Part shown: positions 1 through 7,374 of the stretch, in pieces
How the letters are laid out: each line of letters opens with the position of its first letter
Numbering within the stretch: position 1 is the stretch's first letter
From: JBFKUL01 sp041635755
GTDB lineage: Bacteria; Pseudomonadota; Gammaproteobacteria; Burkholderiales; SG8-39
Assembly (NCBI GenBank): GCA_041635755.1
Contig: JBFKUL010000032.1
Span: 1-17,064, forward strand
Direction of reading: 5' to 3'
DNA: 17,064 bases
Position numbers and translations under genes: made by a program
Notes under the pieces: model-generated
What the model was told of the DNA's origin: nothing
Seen by the model: the letters and a program-made list of their open reading frames with translations, nothing else
The model's database searches: none

Positions 1-143
1 ACACCGACATGTACCCGGGCATGGCCAAGCAGGCGCGCGACGAGAAGTTCGAGGAGATCGCGGACTGGTTCGAGACGCTGGCGAAGGCCGAGCGCTCGCA
101 CGCCAACCGCTTCCAGAAGGCGCTCGACGCGCTGGCCGACTGA
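1..143 (+). CDS. Rubrerythrin family protein, C-terminal part (5' end outside window)
   Basis: The reading frame that enters the window ends at a TGA at 141-143. It encodes about 46 C-terminal residues, including YPGMAKQARDEKF and KAERSHANRFQKAL. The second carries the E-x-x-H element (ERSH) that supplies ligands to the non-haem di-iron site in the second half of the rubrerythrin four-helix bundle. Rubrerythrins are soluble peroxide-scavenging di-iron proteins. No C-terminal rubredoxin domain (paired CxxC) follows, so this is probably the short erythrin-like form, although an N-terminal rubredoxin cannot be excluded. The DUF3501 gene starts just downstream on the same strand, a pairing I recognise from other proteobacteria. 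The first E-x-x-H half-site and the start lie outside the window. Confidence 0.85.
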   Translation, partial: TDMYPGMAKQARDEKFEEIADWFETLAKAERSHANRFQKALDALAD

Positions 144-199
144 AGGAAACCGAATTGGAGCGGGGTGCGCTTGTCTTCCATAATCGAACGGATCGTGCG

Positions 200-784
200 A
201 TGCCGCAGATTGCAAAGCAAACACTGATGTCGCTCGAGACCTACGCGAAACAGCGCGGCGCGTTTCGCGCCCGGGTCATCGAGCACAAAAAGCGCCGCGC
301 CGTGCGGCTCGGCGAGCATGTCACGCTGATCTTCGAAGATGAGCTCACTATCCGCTACCAGGTGCAGGAAATGCTGCGTATTGAGCGTATCTTCGAGGAA
401 CGCGGCATCGAGGACGAGCTCGCCGCCTACAATCCGCTCATTCCCGATGGCACGAATTTCAAGGCCACGATGATGATCGAGTATCCGGAGCCGGCGGAGC
501 GCCGCCGCATGCTCGGCAGGCTTAAAGGCGTCGAGGATCGCGTCTGGGTTCAGGCTGCGGGATGCGAGCGTGTGTACGCGGTCGCCGACGAGGACCTCGA
601 GCGCGAAAACGAGGAGAAAACCTCGTCGGTGCATTTCCTGCGCTTCGAGCTCAGCGAAGAAACGCGCAAGGCGCTGACACACGGGGTCGCGCTGTCCGTC
701 GGCGTAGATCATCCAGCGTACCGGGCAGCGCTTGACCCGGTGCCCGACGAAGTGCGCGCGGCGCTGGTCGAGGATCTCGCCTGA
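200..784 (+). CDS. DUF3501 family protein
   Basis: A 194-residue soluble protein with no signal peptide or membrane segment. It matches the DUF3501 family as I recall it: TLMSLETYAKQRGAFRARV near the start, then LGEHVTLIFEDELTIRYQVQ, EMLRIERIFEERGIEDELAAY, NPLIPDGTNFKATMMIEY, a DRVWVQ segment and EKTSSVHFLRFELS. Its biochemical function is not established to my knowledge. The family often sits beside rubrerythrin and iron-sulfur oxidoreductase genes, which suggests a redox or oxidative-stress role (inference). The start is ambiguous. ATG at 200 fits the family N-terminus but has no clear Shine-Dalgarno. TTG at 155 has AAGGA just upstream and would add 15 residues (209 aa). A weak TTGGAG-18-CATAAT promoter-like pair at 155-184 would favour the ATG. 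Confidence 0.85.
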   Translation: MPQIAKQTLMSLETYAKQRGAFRARVIEHKKRRAVRLGEHVTLIFEDELTIRYQVQEMLRIERIFEERGIEDELAAYNPLIPDGTNFKATMMIEYPEPAERRRMLGRLKGVEDRVWVQAAGCERVYAVADEDLERENEEKTSSVHFLRFELSEETRKALTHGVALSVGVDHPAYRAALDPVPDEVRAALVEDLA

Positions 785-792
785 GGCGGCGC

Positions 793-1326
793 ATGCGACT
801 CATCGCGGCATTGGTCGCTGGGGCCCTGGGTCTGGCGCAGCCGGAGGCGGCTGCCCAGGTGAAAAGCGATTGGGAGCGCGAGCAGGAAAAACGCAACTGG
901 CGCGATAGCGAGGTGCTTCTTCCGCCCTATCCGCAGGGGGCCAATTTGCTGGAATTCGCTGTGAGCTCTGCGGGCACCTTCAGATTCTTCGTGGATCCGG
1001 CCTCGCTCTCGGTCAGCCCGGATGGGGTAATTCGTTACACGCTGCTCGCGCGTAGCCCGAGTGGCGTGGACAACGTCAGCTACGAAGGCATCCGTTGCAT
1101 AGTCAGCGAGTTCAGGATATACGCCATCGGCCACGGCGATGGCGCGTGGTCGCGCCGGGAGCGGCCGTGGCAACGCATCGAAACCAAGAGCGTCAAGCGC
1201 TGGCACCATGCGCTGGAGCGCGAATACTTCTGTCCGCAAGGGATGCCTATCGCCAGCGCGGCCGAGGGCGTCGACGCACTACGCCGCGGCAAGCATCCAA
1301 AGGCCGGCATCACGACGCTCGACTAG
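793..1326 (+). CDS. CNP1-like family protein, exported
   Basis: A 177-residue protein resembling the betaproteobacterial CNP1-like family, named after a cryptic neisserial protein. The N-terminus (MRLIAALVAGALGLA, then PEAAAQ) looks like a Sec signal peptide with cleavage likely after Ala21, so the mature protein should be periplasmic. Characteristic parts are DWEREQEKRNWRDSEVLLPP, FFVDPASLSVSPDGVIRYTL, the YEGIRC segment and a late REYFCPQG. The two cysteines of the mature domain (GIRC and EYFC) could form a disulfide. The start lies 8 bases after the DUF3501 stop, so the two are probably co-transcribed. The gene faces proB tail to tail, a neighbourhood I know from other Betaproteobacteria. 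No enzymatic activity can be read from the sequence. Confidence 0.85.
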   Translation: MRLIAALVAGALGLAQPEAAAQVKSDWEREQEKRNWRDSEVLLPPYPQGANLLEFAVSSAGTFRFFVDPASLSVSPDGVIRYTLLARSPSGVDNVSYEGIRCIVSEFRIYAIGHGDGAWSRRERPWQRIETKSVKRWHHALEREYFCPQGMPIASAAEGVDALRRGKHPKAGITTLD

Positions 1327-1332
1327 GCCGGT

Positions 1333-1357
1333 GCCCTCCCCGGCATTCGGGGCGGGC
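1333..1357. terminator. Hairpin between converging CNP1-like and proB genes
   Basis: GCCCTCCCCG, loop GCATT, CGGGGCGGGC: ten positions pair with one T x C mismatch. It fills most of the 35-bp gap between two converging stop codons, so it could stop or protect transcripts from both sides. There is no T-run on either side, so it is not a canonical Rho-independent terminator. Confidence 0.45.
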
Positions 1358-1361
1358 CGTG

Positions 1362-2480
1362 CTAAAGGACGACCAGGTTGTCCCGGTGGATGAGCTCGGG
1401 CTCGTCGACATAGCCCAGAATCGATTCGATGTCGCTCGAGGGATGCCGCATGATGAGGCGTGCTTCAGACGCAGCATAGTTGACCAGTCCGCGCGCAACT
1501 TCCCGGCCCCCGGGGTCGAGGCAGCCGACCACCTCACCGCGCTCGAAATCACCGCCCACGTCGATTACGCCGATTGGCAACAGGCTCTTGCGATCCTGCA
1601 CCAGCGCCTTGACCGCGCCGGGATCCAGGCGCAGGCGGCCGCTGACCATGAGGTGATCGGCGAGCCATTGCTTGCGCGCCGCAAGCGGCACGGTCTGCGC
1701 GCGCAGCAGCGTACCAATGCGCTCGCCGCTCGCCAGGCGCAGCAACACGTCGGGCTCGCGTCCCGAAGCAATGACCGTATGGGCGCCGCTGCGCGCCGCA
1801 CGCCTGGCTGCCAGCACCTTGGTGATCATGCCGCCACGCGCGAGCGTGCTGCCGGCGCCACCCGCCATGGCCTCGAGCCGTAAATCGCCGGCCGGAGCTT
1901 CCTCCACGAGTTTGGCATCGGGTTTGCGCCGAGGATCGACTTCGTACAGACCGCCCTGGTCCGTAAGGATCACGAGTGCGTCGGCCTCGACCAGATTCGC
2001 AACCAGCGCGGCGAGCGTGTCGTTGTCGCCGAACTTGATCTCGTCCGTGACGACGGTGTCGTTCTCGTTAATCACCGGGATTGCGCCAAGATCGAGCAAG
2101 GTACGGATCGTTGAGCGCGCATTCAGGTAGCGCTTTCGGTCACTCATGTCCGCATGGGTGAGCAATACCTGCGCGGTGGCCAATCCATGCTCGCGAAAGC
2201 ACGTTTCGTAGCATTGCACGAGGCCCATCTGGCCGACAGCGGCCGCTGCCTGCAGTTGATGCAATGCATGCGGCCGTCGCTTCCAGCCCAGGCGCTGCAA
2301 GCCTTCTGCAATCGCGCCGCTTGACACCAGGACAGTCTGTTTGCCGAGCCGGTGCAGCTTGGCGATCTGCGCACTCCAGCGCGCGATTGCCTCGACGTCG
2401 AGCCCTCGACCTTCGTTCGTCACCAGCGATGAGCCGACTTTGACGACGAGCGTTGTAGCTTTGGCAAGGGGTCCGGTCAC
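1362..2480 (-). CDS. proB: Glutamate 5-kinase
   Basis: ProB phosphorylates L-glutamate to gamma-glutamyl phosphate, the first and feedback-controlled step of proline synthesis, in the cytoplasm. The amino acid kinase domain starts with TTLVVKVGSSLV (Lys14), followed by VSSGAIAEGL (about residues 52-61), VINENDTV (137-143), KFGDNDTLAALVANLV, LTDQGGLYEVDPR and GGAGSTLARGGMITK. A PUA domain follows from roughly residue 280 (LLPIGVIDVGGDFERGEVV). I chose the GTG at 2480, 11 bases past the obgE stop. It gives 372 residues, the usual length. The frame stays open upstream to 2606, but that stretch overlaps obgE and does not look like ProB. A CTG at 2495 is a less likely start. There is no strong Shine-Dalgarno, so translation may be coupled to obgE. 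proA is not in this window. Confidence 0.95.
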   Translation of the reverse strand: MTGPLAKATTLVVKVGSSLVTNEGRGLDVEAIARWSAQIAKLHRLGKQTVLVSSGAIAEGLQRLGWKRRPHALHQLQAAAAVGQMGLVQCYETCFREHGLATAQVLLTHADMSDRKRYLNARSTIRTLLDLGAIPVINENDTVVTDEIKFGDNDTLAALVANLVEADALVILTDQGGLYEVDPRRKPDAKLVEEAPAGDLRLEAMAGGAGSTLARGGMITKVLAARRAARSGAHTVIASGREPDVLLRLASGERIGTLLRAQTVPLAARKQWLADHLMVSGRLRLDPGAVKALVQDRKSLLPIGVIDVGGDFERGEVVGCLDPGGREVARGLVNYAASEARLIMRHPSSDIESILGYVDEPELIHRDNLVVL

Positions 2481-2491
2481 GTTGGCGTCCG

Positions 2492-3529
2492 TCAGGCGGC
2501 GTCCCGCGCCCCGGTTTCCCCGCCGCCTGCCCCGGAGAGAAAGCCATGCGCCGCACCGCACACCTTGCGGCAGCCTTCGCCGCTCAGCGCGGAGATCTTG
2601 AACCACGGCTTTTTCCAGCGCAGCGTGCGCAGGATACGCGCGATGCGCCGGTCAGCATCCGGCGAGAGGTCGATCTTGTTGAACACCAGCCAGCGCGGCT
2701 TGCGGTAAAGCGACTCGTCGTATTTCTTCAGCTCCAGCGCGATGGCGCGGGCGTCACGCGCAGGGTCTGCAGTTTCATCCAGCGGTTCGATGTCGATCAA
2801 ATGAAACAGTAGACGGGTACGCGCAAGATGACGCAGGAACTGATGACCGAGGCCGGCACCCTCGGCAGCGCCTTCGATGAGGCCCGGTATATCGGCGATA
2901 ACGAAGCTTGCGTTCTGCCCGATACGCACTACGCCGAGCGAGGGGTTCAGGGTCGTGAACGGGTAATCGGCGACTTTCGGGCGCGCGCTCGAAACTGCGC
3001 GGATAAACGTCGATTTGCCCGCGTTCGGCAGGCCCAGAAGTCCGACGTCGGCTAGCACGCGCAGCTCGAGCTGGAATTCCCGGCTTTCGCCCGGCCCACC
3101 CCGGGTGAACTGACGCGGCGCGCGATTGATGCTCGATTTGAAATGCAGGTTACCGAGCCCGCCCGCACCGCCCTTCGCGATCAGGACCCGCTCGCCGTGT
3201 GTGGCCAGATCGGCGACCAGCTCGTCGGTCACCGCGTCGCGGATCACGGTGCCGATCGGCATGCGCAGCTCGACGTCGCGCCCCGCTTTCCCGTAGCAAT
3301 CGGAGCCGTGGCCGCGCTCGCCATTCTCGGCGCGATGGATGCGGGCGAAGCGGTAATCGATCAGGGTATTGATGTTGCGGTCGGCAAGCGCGAAAACACT
3401 GCCGCCGCGACCGCCATCGCCCCCGTCCGGTCCGCCGCGCGGCACATACTTCTCGCGCCGGAAGCTGGCAGAGCCATCTCCGCCCTTGCCGGCATGCACC
3501 TGGATCTTCGCTTCGTCGATGAACTTCAT
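2492..3529 (-). CDS. obgE: Obg family GTPase (ObgE/CgtA)
   Basis: Obg is an essential GTPase that works in late assembly of the 50S subunit and in stress signalling. The 345-residue product has the glycine-rich Obg fold first (MKFIDEAKIQVHAGKGGDGS, PRGGPDGGDGG, AKGGAGGLGNLHFKSSINR), then the G domain with GLPNAGKST (P-loop, near residue 166), DIPGLIEGAAEGAGLGHQFL (G3), NKIDL (G4) and SALSG (G5). The C-terminal tail is short and Gly/Ala-rich, without the long acidic extension of E. coli ObgE. No Shine-Dalgarno is visible before the ATG; the leader there is pyrimidine-rich. It lies downstream of rplU-rpmA, as in most proteobacteria, but a good terminator separates it from rpmA. Confidence 0.97.
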   Translation of the reverse strand: MKFIDEAKIQVHAGKGGDGSASFRREKYVPRGGPDGGDGGRGGSVFALADRNINTLIDYRFARIHRAENGERGHGSDCYGKAGRDVELRMPIGTVIRDAVTDELVADLATHGERVLIAKGGAGGLGNLHFKSSINRAPRQFTRGGPGESREFQLELRVLADVGLLGLPNAGKSTFIRAVSSARPKVADYPFTTLNPSLGVVRIGQNASFVIADIPGLIEGAAEGAGLGHQFLRHLARTRLLFHLIDIEPLDETADPARDARAIALELKKYDESLYRKPRWLVFNKIDLSPDADRRIARILRTLRWKKPWFKISALSGEGCRKVCGAAHGFLSGAGGGETGARDAA

Positions 3530-3546
3530 GGGGGTTGAGGACCAAT

Positions 3547-3574
3547 AAAAAAGCCCTACCGGAATCGATAGGGC
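3547..3574 (-). terminator. Rho-independent terminator between rpmA and obgE
   Basis: In the rpmA-to-obgE direction the RNA reads GCCCTATCG, loop ATTC, CGGTAGGGC, then TTTTTT. The stem is nine pairs with a single wobble, followed at once by six U. It lies 17 bases before the obgE start codon, so it should uncouple most obgE-proB expression from the ribosomal protein genes unless it is read through. Confidence 0.85.
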
Positions 3575-3582
3575 CTTTTCAG

Positions 3583-3620
3583 GGCTCCCGGCGTGCGCGC
3601 CGGGAGCCGTACCGGCTCCC
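3583..3620 (-). other. Overlapping alternative hairpins upstream of the terminator
   Basis: A perfect 11-bp stem (GGCTCCCGGCG at 3583-3593 with CGCCGGGAGCC at 3598-3608, 4-base loop) shares its GGGAGCC segment (3602-3608) with a second stem formed with GGCTCCC at 3614-3620. The middle segment can therefore pair to either side, as in an attenuator leader. The array lies right after the rpmA stop and 8 bases from the terminator stem. Only the pairing is seen; any regulatory role is inference. Confidence 0.6.
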
Positions 3621-3625
3621 TTGAA

Positions 3626-3883
3626 TTACGCCGGGATGACGTCGACCGTCTTGCTGCTGCCTTCGCCCCTGACGACGTACTTGACGGTGCCCGAGGCCTT
3701 CGCAAACAGCGTATGGTCACGCCCCGTGCCGACATTGTTGCCGGCGTGGATGCGCGTACCGCGCTGCCGCACCAGGATCTGGCCGGCATTGACTTGCTCG
3801 CCGCCATAGACCTTGACGCCGAGGCGCTTGGCCTGTGAGTCGCGCCCGTTGCGCGAGCTGCCACCTGCTTTCTTGTGTGCCAT
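3626..3883 (-). CDS. rpmA: 50S ribosomal protein L27
   Basis: An 85-residue basic protein that matches bacterial L27 throughout: MAHKKAGGSSRNGRDSQAKR, LGVKVYGGEQVNAGQILVRQ, RGTRIHAGNNVGTGRDHTLF and a C-terminal SGTVKYVV segment. The N-terminal arm reaches the peptidyl transferase centre. The N-terminus begins directly with AHKK, so there is no cleavable extension of the Firmicutes type. A GGAGGAA Shine-Dalgarno precedes the ATG. It starts 14 bases after the rplU stop and shares the rplU promoter. Confidence 0.99.
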   Translation of the reverse strand: MAHKKAGGSSRNGRDSQAKRLGVKVYGGEQVNAGQILVRQRGTRIHAGNNVGTGRDHTLFAKASGTVKYVVRGEGSSKTVDVIPA

Positions 3884-3897
3884 GGGTTCCTCCGTGC

Positions 3898-4215
3898 TCA
3901 GGCGCCGGCGACGATGTCGTCGATCCGCACCTCGGTATAGTTCTGTCGATGTCCCTGCGATTTCTGGTAGTGCTTGCGGCGCCGCAGCTTGAAGATCTTG
4001 ACCTTGTCGCCGCGACCGTGCGATACGACCGTCGCCTTGACCTTGGCGCCGGCTACGGTCGGGGCACCGATGCGCACCGACTCGCCCTCGCCGACCATCA
4101 GCACTTCCTCGAATGAAACGGCGGCGCCGACGTCCGCAGACAGCGATTCGAGACGCAGCTGTTCGCCCGATTCGACCCGGTACTGCTTGCCGCCGCTTTT
4201 GATGATGGCGTACAT
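3898..4215 (-). CDS. rplU: 50S ribosomal protein L21
   Basis: A 105-residue protein matching L21: MYAIIKSGGKQYRVESGEQL at the start, then LESLSADVGAAVSFEEVLMV, VVSHGRGDKVKIFKLRRRKH and YQKSQGHRQNYTEVRI near the end. L21 binds 23S rRNA in the large subunit. It is the first gene of the leftward operon and follows a near-consensus sigma-70 promoter with a leader of roughly 30 bases. The Shine-Dalgarno (GGATTA) is weak. I see no extended leader structure of the kind used for autogenous control by some ribosomal proteins. Confidence 0.99.
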   Translation of the reverse strand: MYAIIKSGGKQYRVESGEQLRLESLSADVGAAVSFEEVLMVGEGESVRIGAPTVAGAKVKATVVSHGRGDKVKIFKLRRRKHYQKSQGHRQNYTEVRIDDIVAGA

Positions 4216-4252
4216 AGGGAATAATCCGTTAGGTGGCCTGCAAAGACTTGGA

Positions 4253-4282
4253 ATTATAGGAGATTTCTGGAACGCGCGTCAA
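4253..4282 (-). promoter_or_regulatory. Sigma-70 promoter for rplU-rpmA
   Basis: On the minus strand TTGACG (4282-4277) and a perfect TATAAT (4258-4253) are 18 bases apart. The expected start point is near 4246, about 30 bases before the rplU ATG. This is the strongest promoter match I found in the window, fitting a highly expressed ribosomal protein operon. Confidence 0.85.
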
Positions 4283-4343
4283 AGCCTGCCGTGCTAAGCT
4301 TCGCGCCCTGCCGCAGGCCAGATTTCGCCGCCGACCACGCCCC

Positions 4344-5312
4344 ATGGCTCAGCTGCCCGCACTTGATCCGATTACCGAGGAAATGCGGCGGGTCGACGCC
4401 CTGATCACCGAGCGACTGAACTCGGACGTCGCCTTGGTGCGCAACGTTGCCGATTACATCGTTTCGGGCGGCGGCAAGAGGCTGCGACCGGCCTTGCTGC
4501 TGCTCGCCGCCGGAGCCGCGAACTATCGCGGCGATGCGCGCTTTGAGCTCGCTGCGGTGGTTGAGTTCATTCACACGGCGACATTGCTGCATGACGACGT
4601 GGTCGACGAGTCGCGTCTGCGGCGCGGCCGCGAGACTGCCAACGCGGCATTCGGCAATGCAGCCTCGGTGCTCGTGGGCGATTTCCTCTACTCCCGGGCA
4701 TTCCAGATGATGGTCGGCGTAAAGAGCATGCGCGTGATGCAGGTCCTCGCGGATGCGACCAACACGATCGCCGAGGGCGAGGTCATGCAGTTGATCAACT
4801 GCCACGATCCGACCGTGGACGAAGCGGGTTACCTTGAGGTGATCCGGCGAAAGACCGCCAAGCTGTTCGAGGCCGCAGCGCGCCTTGGGGGCGTTCTCGG
4901 AGAGGTCTCGCCGCTGCTCGAGGGCGGGCTCGCGCAGTACGGCATGCACCTTGGAACGGCGTTCCAGCTGATCGACGACGTGCTCGACTACTCGGGCGAC
5001 CCGCAGTCAATCGGCAAGAGTCTTGGCGACGATCTCGCAGAAGGCAAACCAACGCTGCCGCTCATACGCACCATGCAAGCCGGGTCGCCGGCGCAGGCCG
5101 CTCTGGTGCGCACCGCCGTCGCGCATGGCGGACGGGATGATTTTCCGCACGTGCTCGAGGCGATCAAGGACTGTGGCGCGCTCGATTACGCGCGGTCGGT
5201 CGCGATCGGCGAGGCTGAGGCCGCGCGCCTGGCGCTCGCGCCGTTGCCGCGTTCAGTTCACAAGGATTCTTTGCTAGAATTGGCCGCTTTTTCCGTGACG
5301 CGCAGCAGTTGA
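4344..5312 (+). CDS. ispB: Octaprenyl diphosphate synthase (trans-long-chain polyprenyl synthase)
   Basis: This enzyme extends farnesyl diphosphate with isopentenyl diphosphate units to make the side chain of ubiquinone. The 322-residue protein has the all-helical prenyl synthase fold with GGGKRLRPALLLL (about residues 42-54), the first Asp-rich motif in LLHDDVVDESRLRRG, GDFLYSRAFQMMV, and the second Asp-rich motif in FQLIDDVLDYSGD followed by GKSLGDDLAEGKPTLPL. Product length (C40 against C45 or C50) cannot be read reliably from the sequence. The position divergent from rplU is the common proteobacterial arrangement. No Shine-Dalgarno is evident before the ATG and I could not identify a convincing promoter in the 128-bp gap. 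Confidence 0.95.
   Translation: MAQLPALDPITEEMRRVDALITERLNSDVALVRNVADYIVSGGGKRLRPALLLLAAGAANYRGDARFELAAVVEFIHTATLLHDDVVDESRLRRGRETANAAFGNAASVLVGDFLYSRAFQMMVGVKSMRVMQVLADATNTIAEGEVMQLINCHDPTVDEAGYLEVIRRKTAKLFEAAARLGGVLGEVSPLLEGGLAQYGMHLGTAFQLIDDVLDYSGDPQSIGKSLGDDLAEGKPTLPLIRTMQAGSPAQAALVRTAVAHGGRDDFPHVLEAIKDCGALDYARSVAIGEAEAARLALAPLPRSVHKDSLLELAAFSVTRSS
5252..5280 (+). promoter_or_regulatory. Possible promoter for tRNA-Pro inside the ispB 3' end
   Basis: TTCAGT (5252-5257) and TAGAAT (5275-5280) are 17 bases apart. The -10 region TTTGCTAGAAT resembles stable-RNA promoters. The -35 is weak and the start would leave a leader near 118 bases before the tRNA, which is long, so this is tentative. 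Confidence 0.3.
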
Positions 5313-5404
5313 GGGTGCACTGGACCGTTGCATGACGGGGTTCCAGAGGGCCAGGTTCATCACCGGCCACCCGCCCGTCTCGTCGCGCGCCACGGACTCA
5401 CCTT

Positions 5405-5481
5405 CGGGGTGTAGCTCAGCCTGGTAGAGTACTGCGTTCGGGACGCAGGTGTCGGAGGTTCAAATCCTCTCACCCCGACCA
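5405..5481 (+). tRNA. tRNA-Pro (anticodon CGG)
   Basis: A complete 77-base cloverleaf. The acceptor stem is CGGGGTG/CACCCCG, the D region is GCTCAGCCTGGTAGAGT, the anticodon stem is CTGCG/CGCAG and the T arm is GGAGG-TTCAAAT-CCTCT. The discriminator A is followed by an encoded CCA. The anticodon loop TTCGGGA places CGG at 5439-5441, reading the proline codon CCG, with G at position 37 as usual in tRNA-Pro. A run of six T follows 6 bases after the CCA, without a hairpin of its own. Confidence 0.97.
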
Positions 5482-5533
5482 TCCTCCTTTTTTGCCCGGC
5501 GTACTGCCGCGGTCTCTTACATAATGCGGGTCC

Positions 5534-5773
5534 ATGGGCCGACTGATATTGATCGCAGTCGCGGTCGCCGTGGTGGTCTGGCTGCTGCGACGCGCGCTCG
5601 CGGAGCCTAAGGACCGCTCGGCCCGACCGCCGGAAGGCGGCAGCAAGCCGGGCGAGCTGGTCCGCTGCGCCTACTGCGGGTTGCATCTGCCGCGCGCCGA
5701 GGCGCAAACCGCGGGCGGCCGCCATTTCTGCAGCGAAGACCACGCGGCGCGAGGCCCGCGGAGCGACGCATGA
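5534..5773 (+). CDS. PP0621 family protein (small membrane-anchored, putative zinc-binding)
   Basis: A 79-residue protein. The N-terminal hydrophobic helix ILIAVAVAVVVWLL (about residues 5-18) is followed by basic residues, and the soluble tail holds CAYCGLHLP and HFCSEDH. The pattern C-x2-C plus H-x-C-x3-H is typical of a small treble-clef-like zinc site, as in the PP0621 family of short proteins often found before pilS. Function is unknown. The stop overlaps the pilS start by four bases (ATGA), so the two are probably translationally coupled and the protein may work with or beside PilS at the membrane (inference). There is no good Shine-Dalgarno. CATAAT at 5520-5525 lacks a well-spaced -35. 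Confidence 0.85.
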   Translation: MGRLILIAVAVAVVVWLLRRALAEPKDRSARPPEGGSKPGELVRCAYCGLHLPRAEAQTAGGRHFCSEDHAARGPRSDA

Positions 5774-7374
5774 ACGCCCCCACAATTCTGGTGCGCGCCC
5801 AGGCGGCGCGTGACGAGCGCGCCGCCGAGTCGTACTGGATTTCTCTGCGGTATTTCAACCTCTACCGCATTCTCGTGGCCGGGCTGTTCCTCGGCATCGC
5901 GATCGTCTACGAGGACTCGCTCAATCTGGGCTCGCAGAATCTCGACCTGTTCAGGTATGTAAGCGCGGGCTACGTCTTTGTCGGCTTCATGCTGCACGGG
6001 GTGCTGCGCAACCTGCGCGACCGCTTCGACCTTCAGCTCTCCATCCACATTTGCGCTGACATCGTTGCCATCGTGCTCCTCATGTACGCCAGCGGCGGCA
6101 TCCGCAGTGGGCTTGGCGTCATGCTGCTCATCGCCATTACGGGCGCCGCGTTGCTCGCGCGCCGCCGCTTTGCGTTTCTGTACGCGGCGCTTGCAAGCAT
6201 CGCCTTGCTGCTCGAGCAGAGCTTCTGGGTGCTGGTGCACGACGCGCCGACGGCCAGTTATCTCCAGCCCGGCCTGCTATCGATGGGCTGCTTCGCGGTG
6301 GCAGGGGTCACAAGCTGGCTCGCCGAGCGCGTCGCAACCAACGAGCGGCTTGCCCGTCAGCGCGGCCGGGAGCTCGAGACTCAGATGCGGGTCAACCAGC
6401 TGGTCATCGAGGACATTCCGGACGGCGTACTGGTGCTCGATCGCGAGGGGCGCGTCGTTCAGCACAACCCGCAGGCCAAACGCCTGCTCGGGGTGGACCC
6501 ACTGCTCGGATCGGAAATCGCGCGCCTGCTGCCGGCTTTTGCCGGACGCTGGCGGTCGTGGCGCGACGAGAAGGGCGCCGCGCCGCCGGCGGCATTTGAT
6601 CTTGAGGCGCGCGGCAGGGGCATCCGCGTCCGCCTGCTCGACACCGGCACCGAGGAGGAGTTCGGCGTGCTGTTCGTCGAGGACACGACGCGCTCGCGCG
6701 AACAGGCGCAGCAGCTCAAGCTTGCCGCCATGGGTCGCCTTACGGCCAGCATCGCGCACGAAATCCGCAATCCATTGTCGGCCATCAGTCACGCCGCCGA
6801 GCTGCTCGGCGAGGAAAAGCGTGAGCGTGACCGCGATCGCCTGTGCCGCATCATCAATGACAATACGCGTCGGCTGGAGCGGCTGGTCTCGGACGTGATG
6901 CAGCTCAACCGGCGCGACCGGGTCTCGCTCGAGCGTGTTCATCTCAATCGCTGGCTACCGGCGTTCATCGAGGAGTTCGTCGCCAATGAGGGTGTGAGGC
7001 CGGAGCGCTTCATCATCGAGGCCACGGGCGATGCGCACGTCGAGTTCGATCGCGAGCACCTGCGTCAAGTGCTTTGGAATCTGTTGCGCAATGCCGTGCG
7101 GTACGCGCGCAACGAGCCGCGCAGTGTCCGCATCACGCTTGTATCGTTCGTCGATCAAGTAGAATTAGGTATCGTCGACAACGGGCCGGGCGTGCCGGCG
7201 GCCAATCACGGTCAGCTTTTCGAGCCCTTCTTCACGACCGACGCAAAAGGAACCGGGCTGGGCCTGTACATCGCGCGCGAGCTGTGCACGGCCAATCGGG
7301 CAACGCTCGAATATGTCGACGATACTCCGGGAGCGCATTTCAGGATTCTTTGCAGGGAGGCAGGCGCCGCATGA
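5770..7374 (+). CDS. pilS: PilS-type sensor histidine kinase
   Basis: A 534-residue membrane kinase. Six hydrophobic segments lie in the first ~200 residues (for example YRILVAGLFLGIAIVY, ICADIVAIVLLMYA, FLYAALASIALLLEQSF). A PAS-like domain follows (VIEDIPDGVLVLDREGRVV). The HisKA domain has SIAHEIRNPLSAISHAAELL with the phospho-acceptor His330, and the ATPase domain has WNLLRNAVRYA (Asn441), IVDNGPGVP and FFTTDAKGTGLGLYIA. Six helices, PAS and kinase core is the PilS arrangement. In Pseudomonas, PilS controls pilin transcription through PilR and senses pilin in the membrane; that role is inferred here because no pilus gene is in the window. It overlaps both neighbours by four bases. Confidence 0.92.
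   Translation: MNAPTILVRAQAARDERAAESYWISLRYFNLYRILVAGLFLGIAIVYEDSLNLGSQNLDLFRYVSAGYVFVGFMLHGVLRNLRDRFDLQLSIHICADIVAIVLLMYASGGIRSGLGVMLLIAITGAALLARRRFAFLYAALASIALLLEQSFWVLVHDAPTASYLQPGLLSMGCFAVAGVTSWLAERVATNERLARQRGRELETQMRVNQLVIEDIPDGVLVLDREGRVVQHNPQAKRLLGVDPLLGSEIARLLPAFAGRWRSWRDEKGAAPPAAFDLEARGRGIRVRLLDTGTEEEFGVLFVEDTTRSREQAQQLKLAAMGRLTASIAHEIRNPLSAISHAAELLGEEKRERDRDRLCRIINDNTRRLERLVSDVMQLNRRDRVSLERVHLNRWLPAFIEEFVANEGVRPERFIIEATGDAHVEFDREHLRQVLWNLLRNAVRYARNEPRSVRITLVSFVDQVELGIVDNGPGVPAANHGQLFEPFFTTDAKGTGLGLYIARELCTANRATLEYVDDTPGAHFRILCREAGAA

Noticed and set aside
1095..1883. 262-codon plus-strand frame across the CNP1-proB junction
   Set aside because: It overlaps the end of the CNP1-like gene in another frame and the 3' part of proB antisense. 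The product has no family features.
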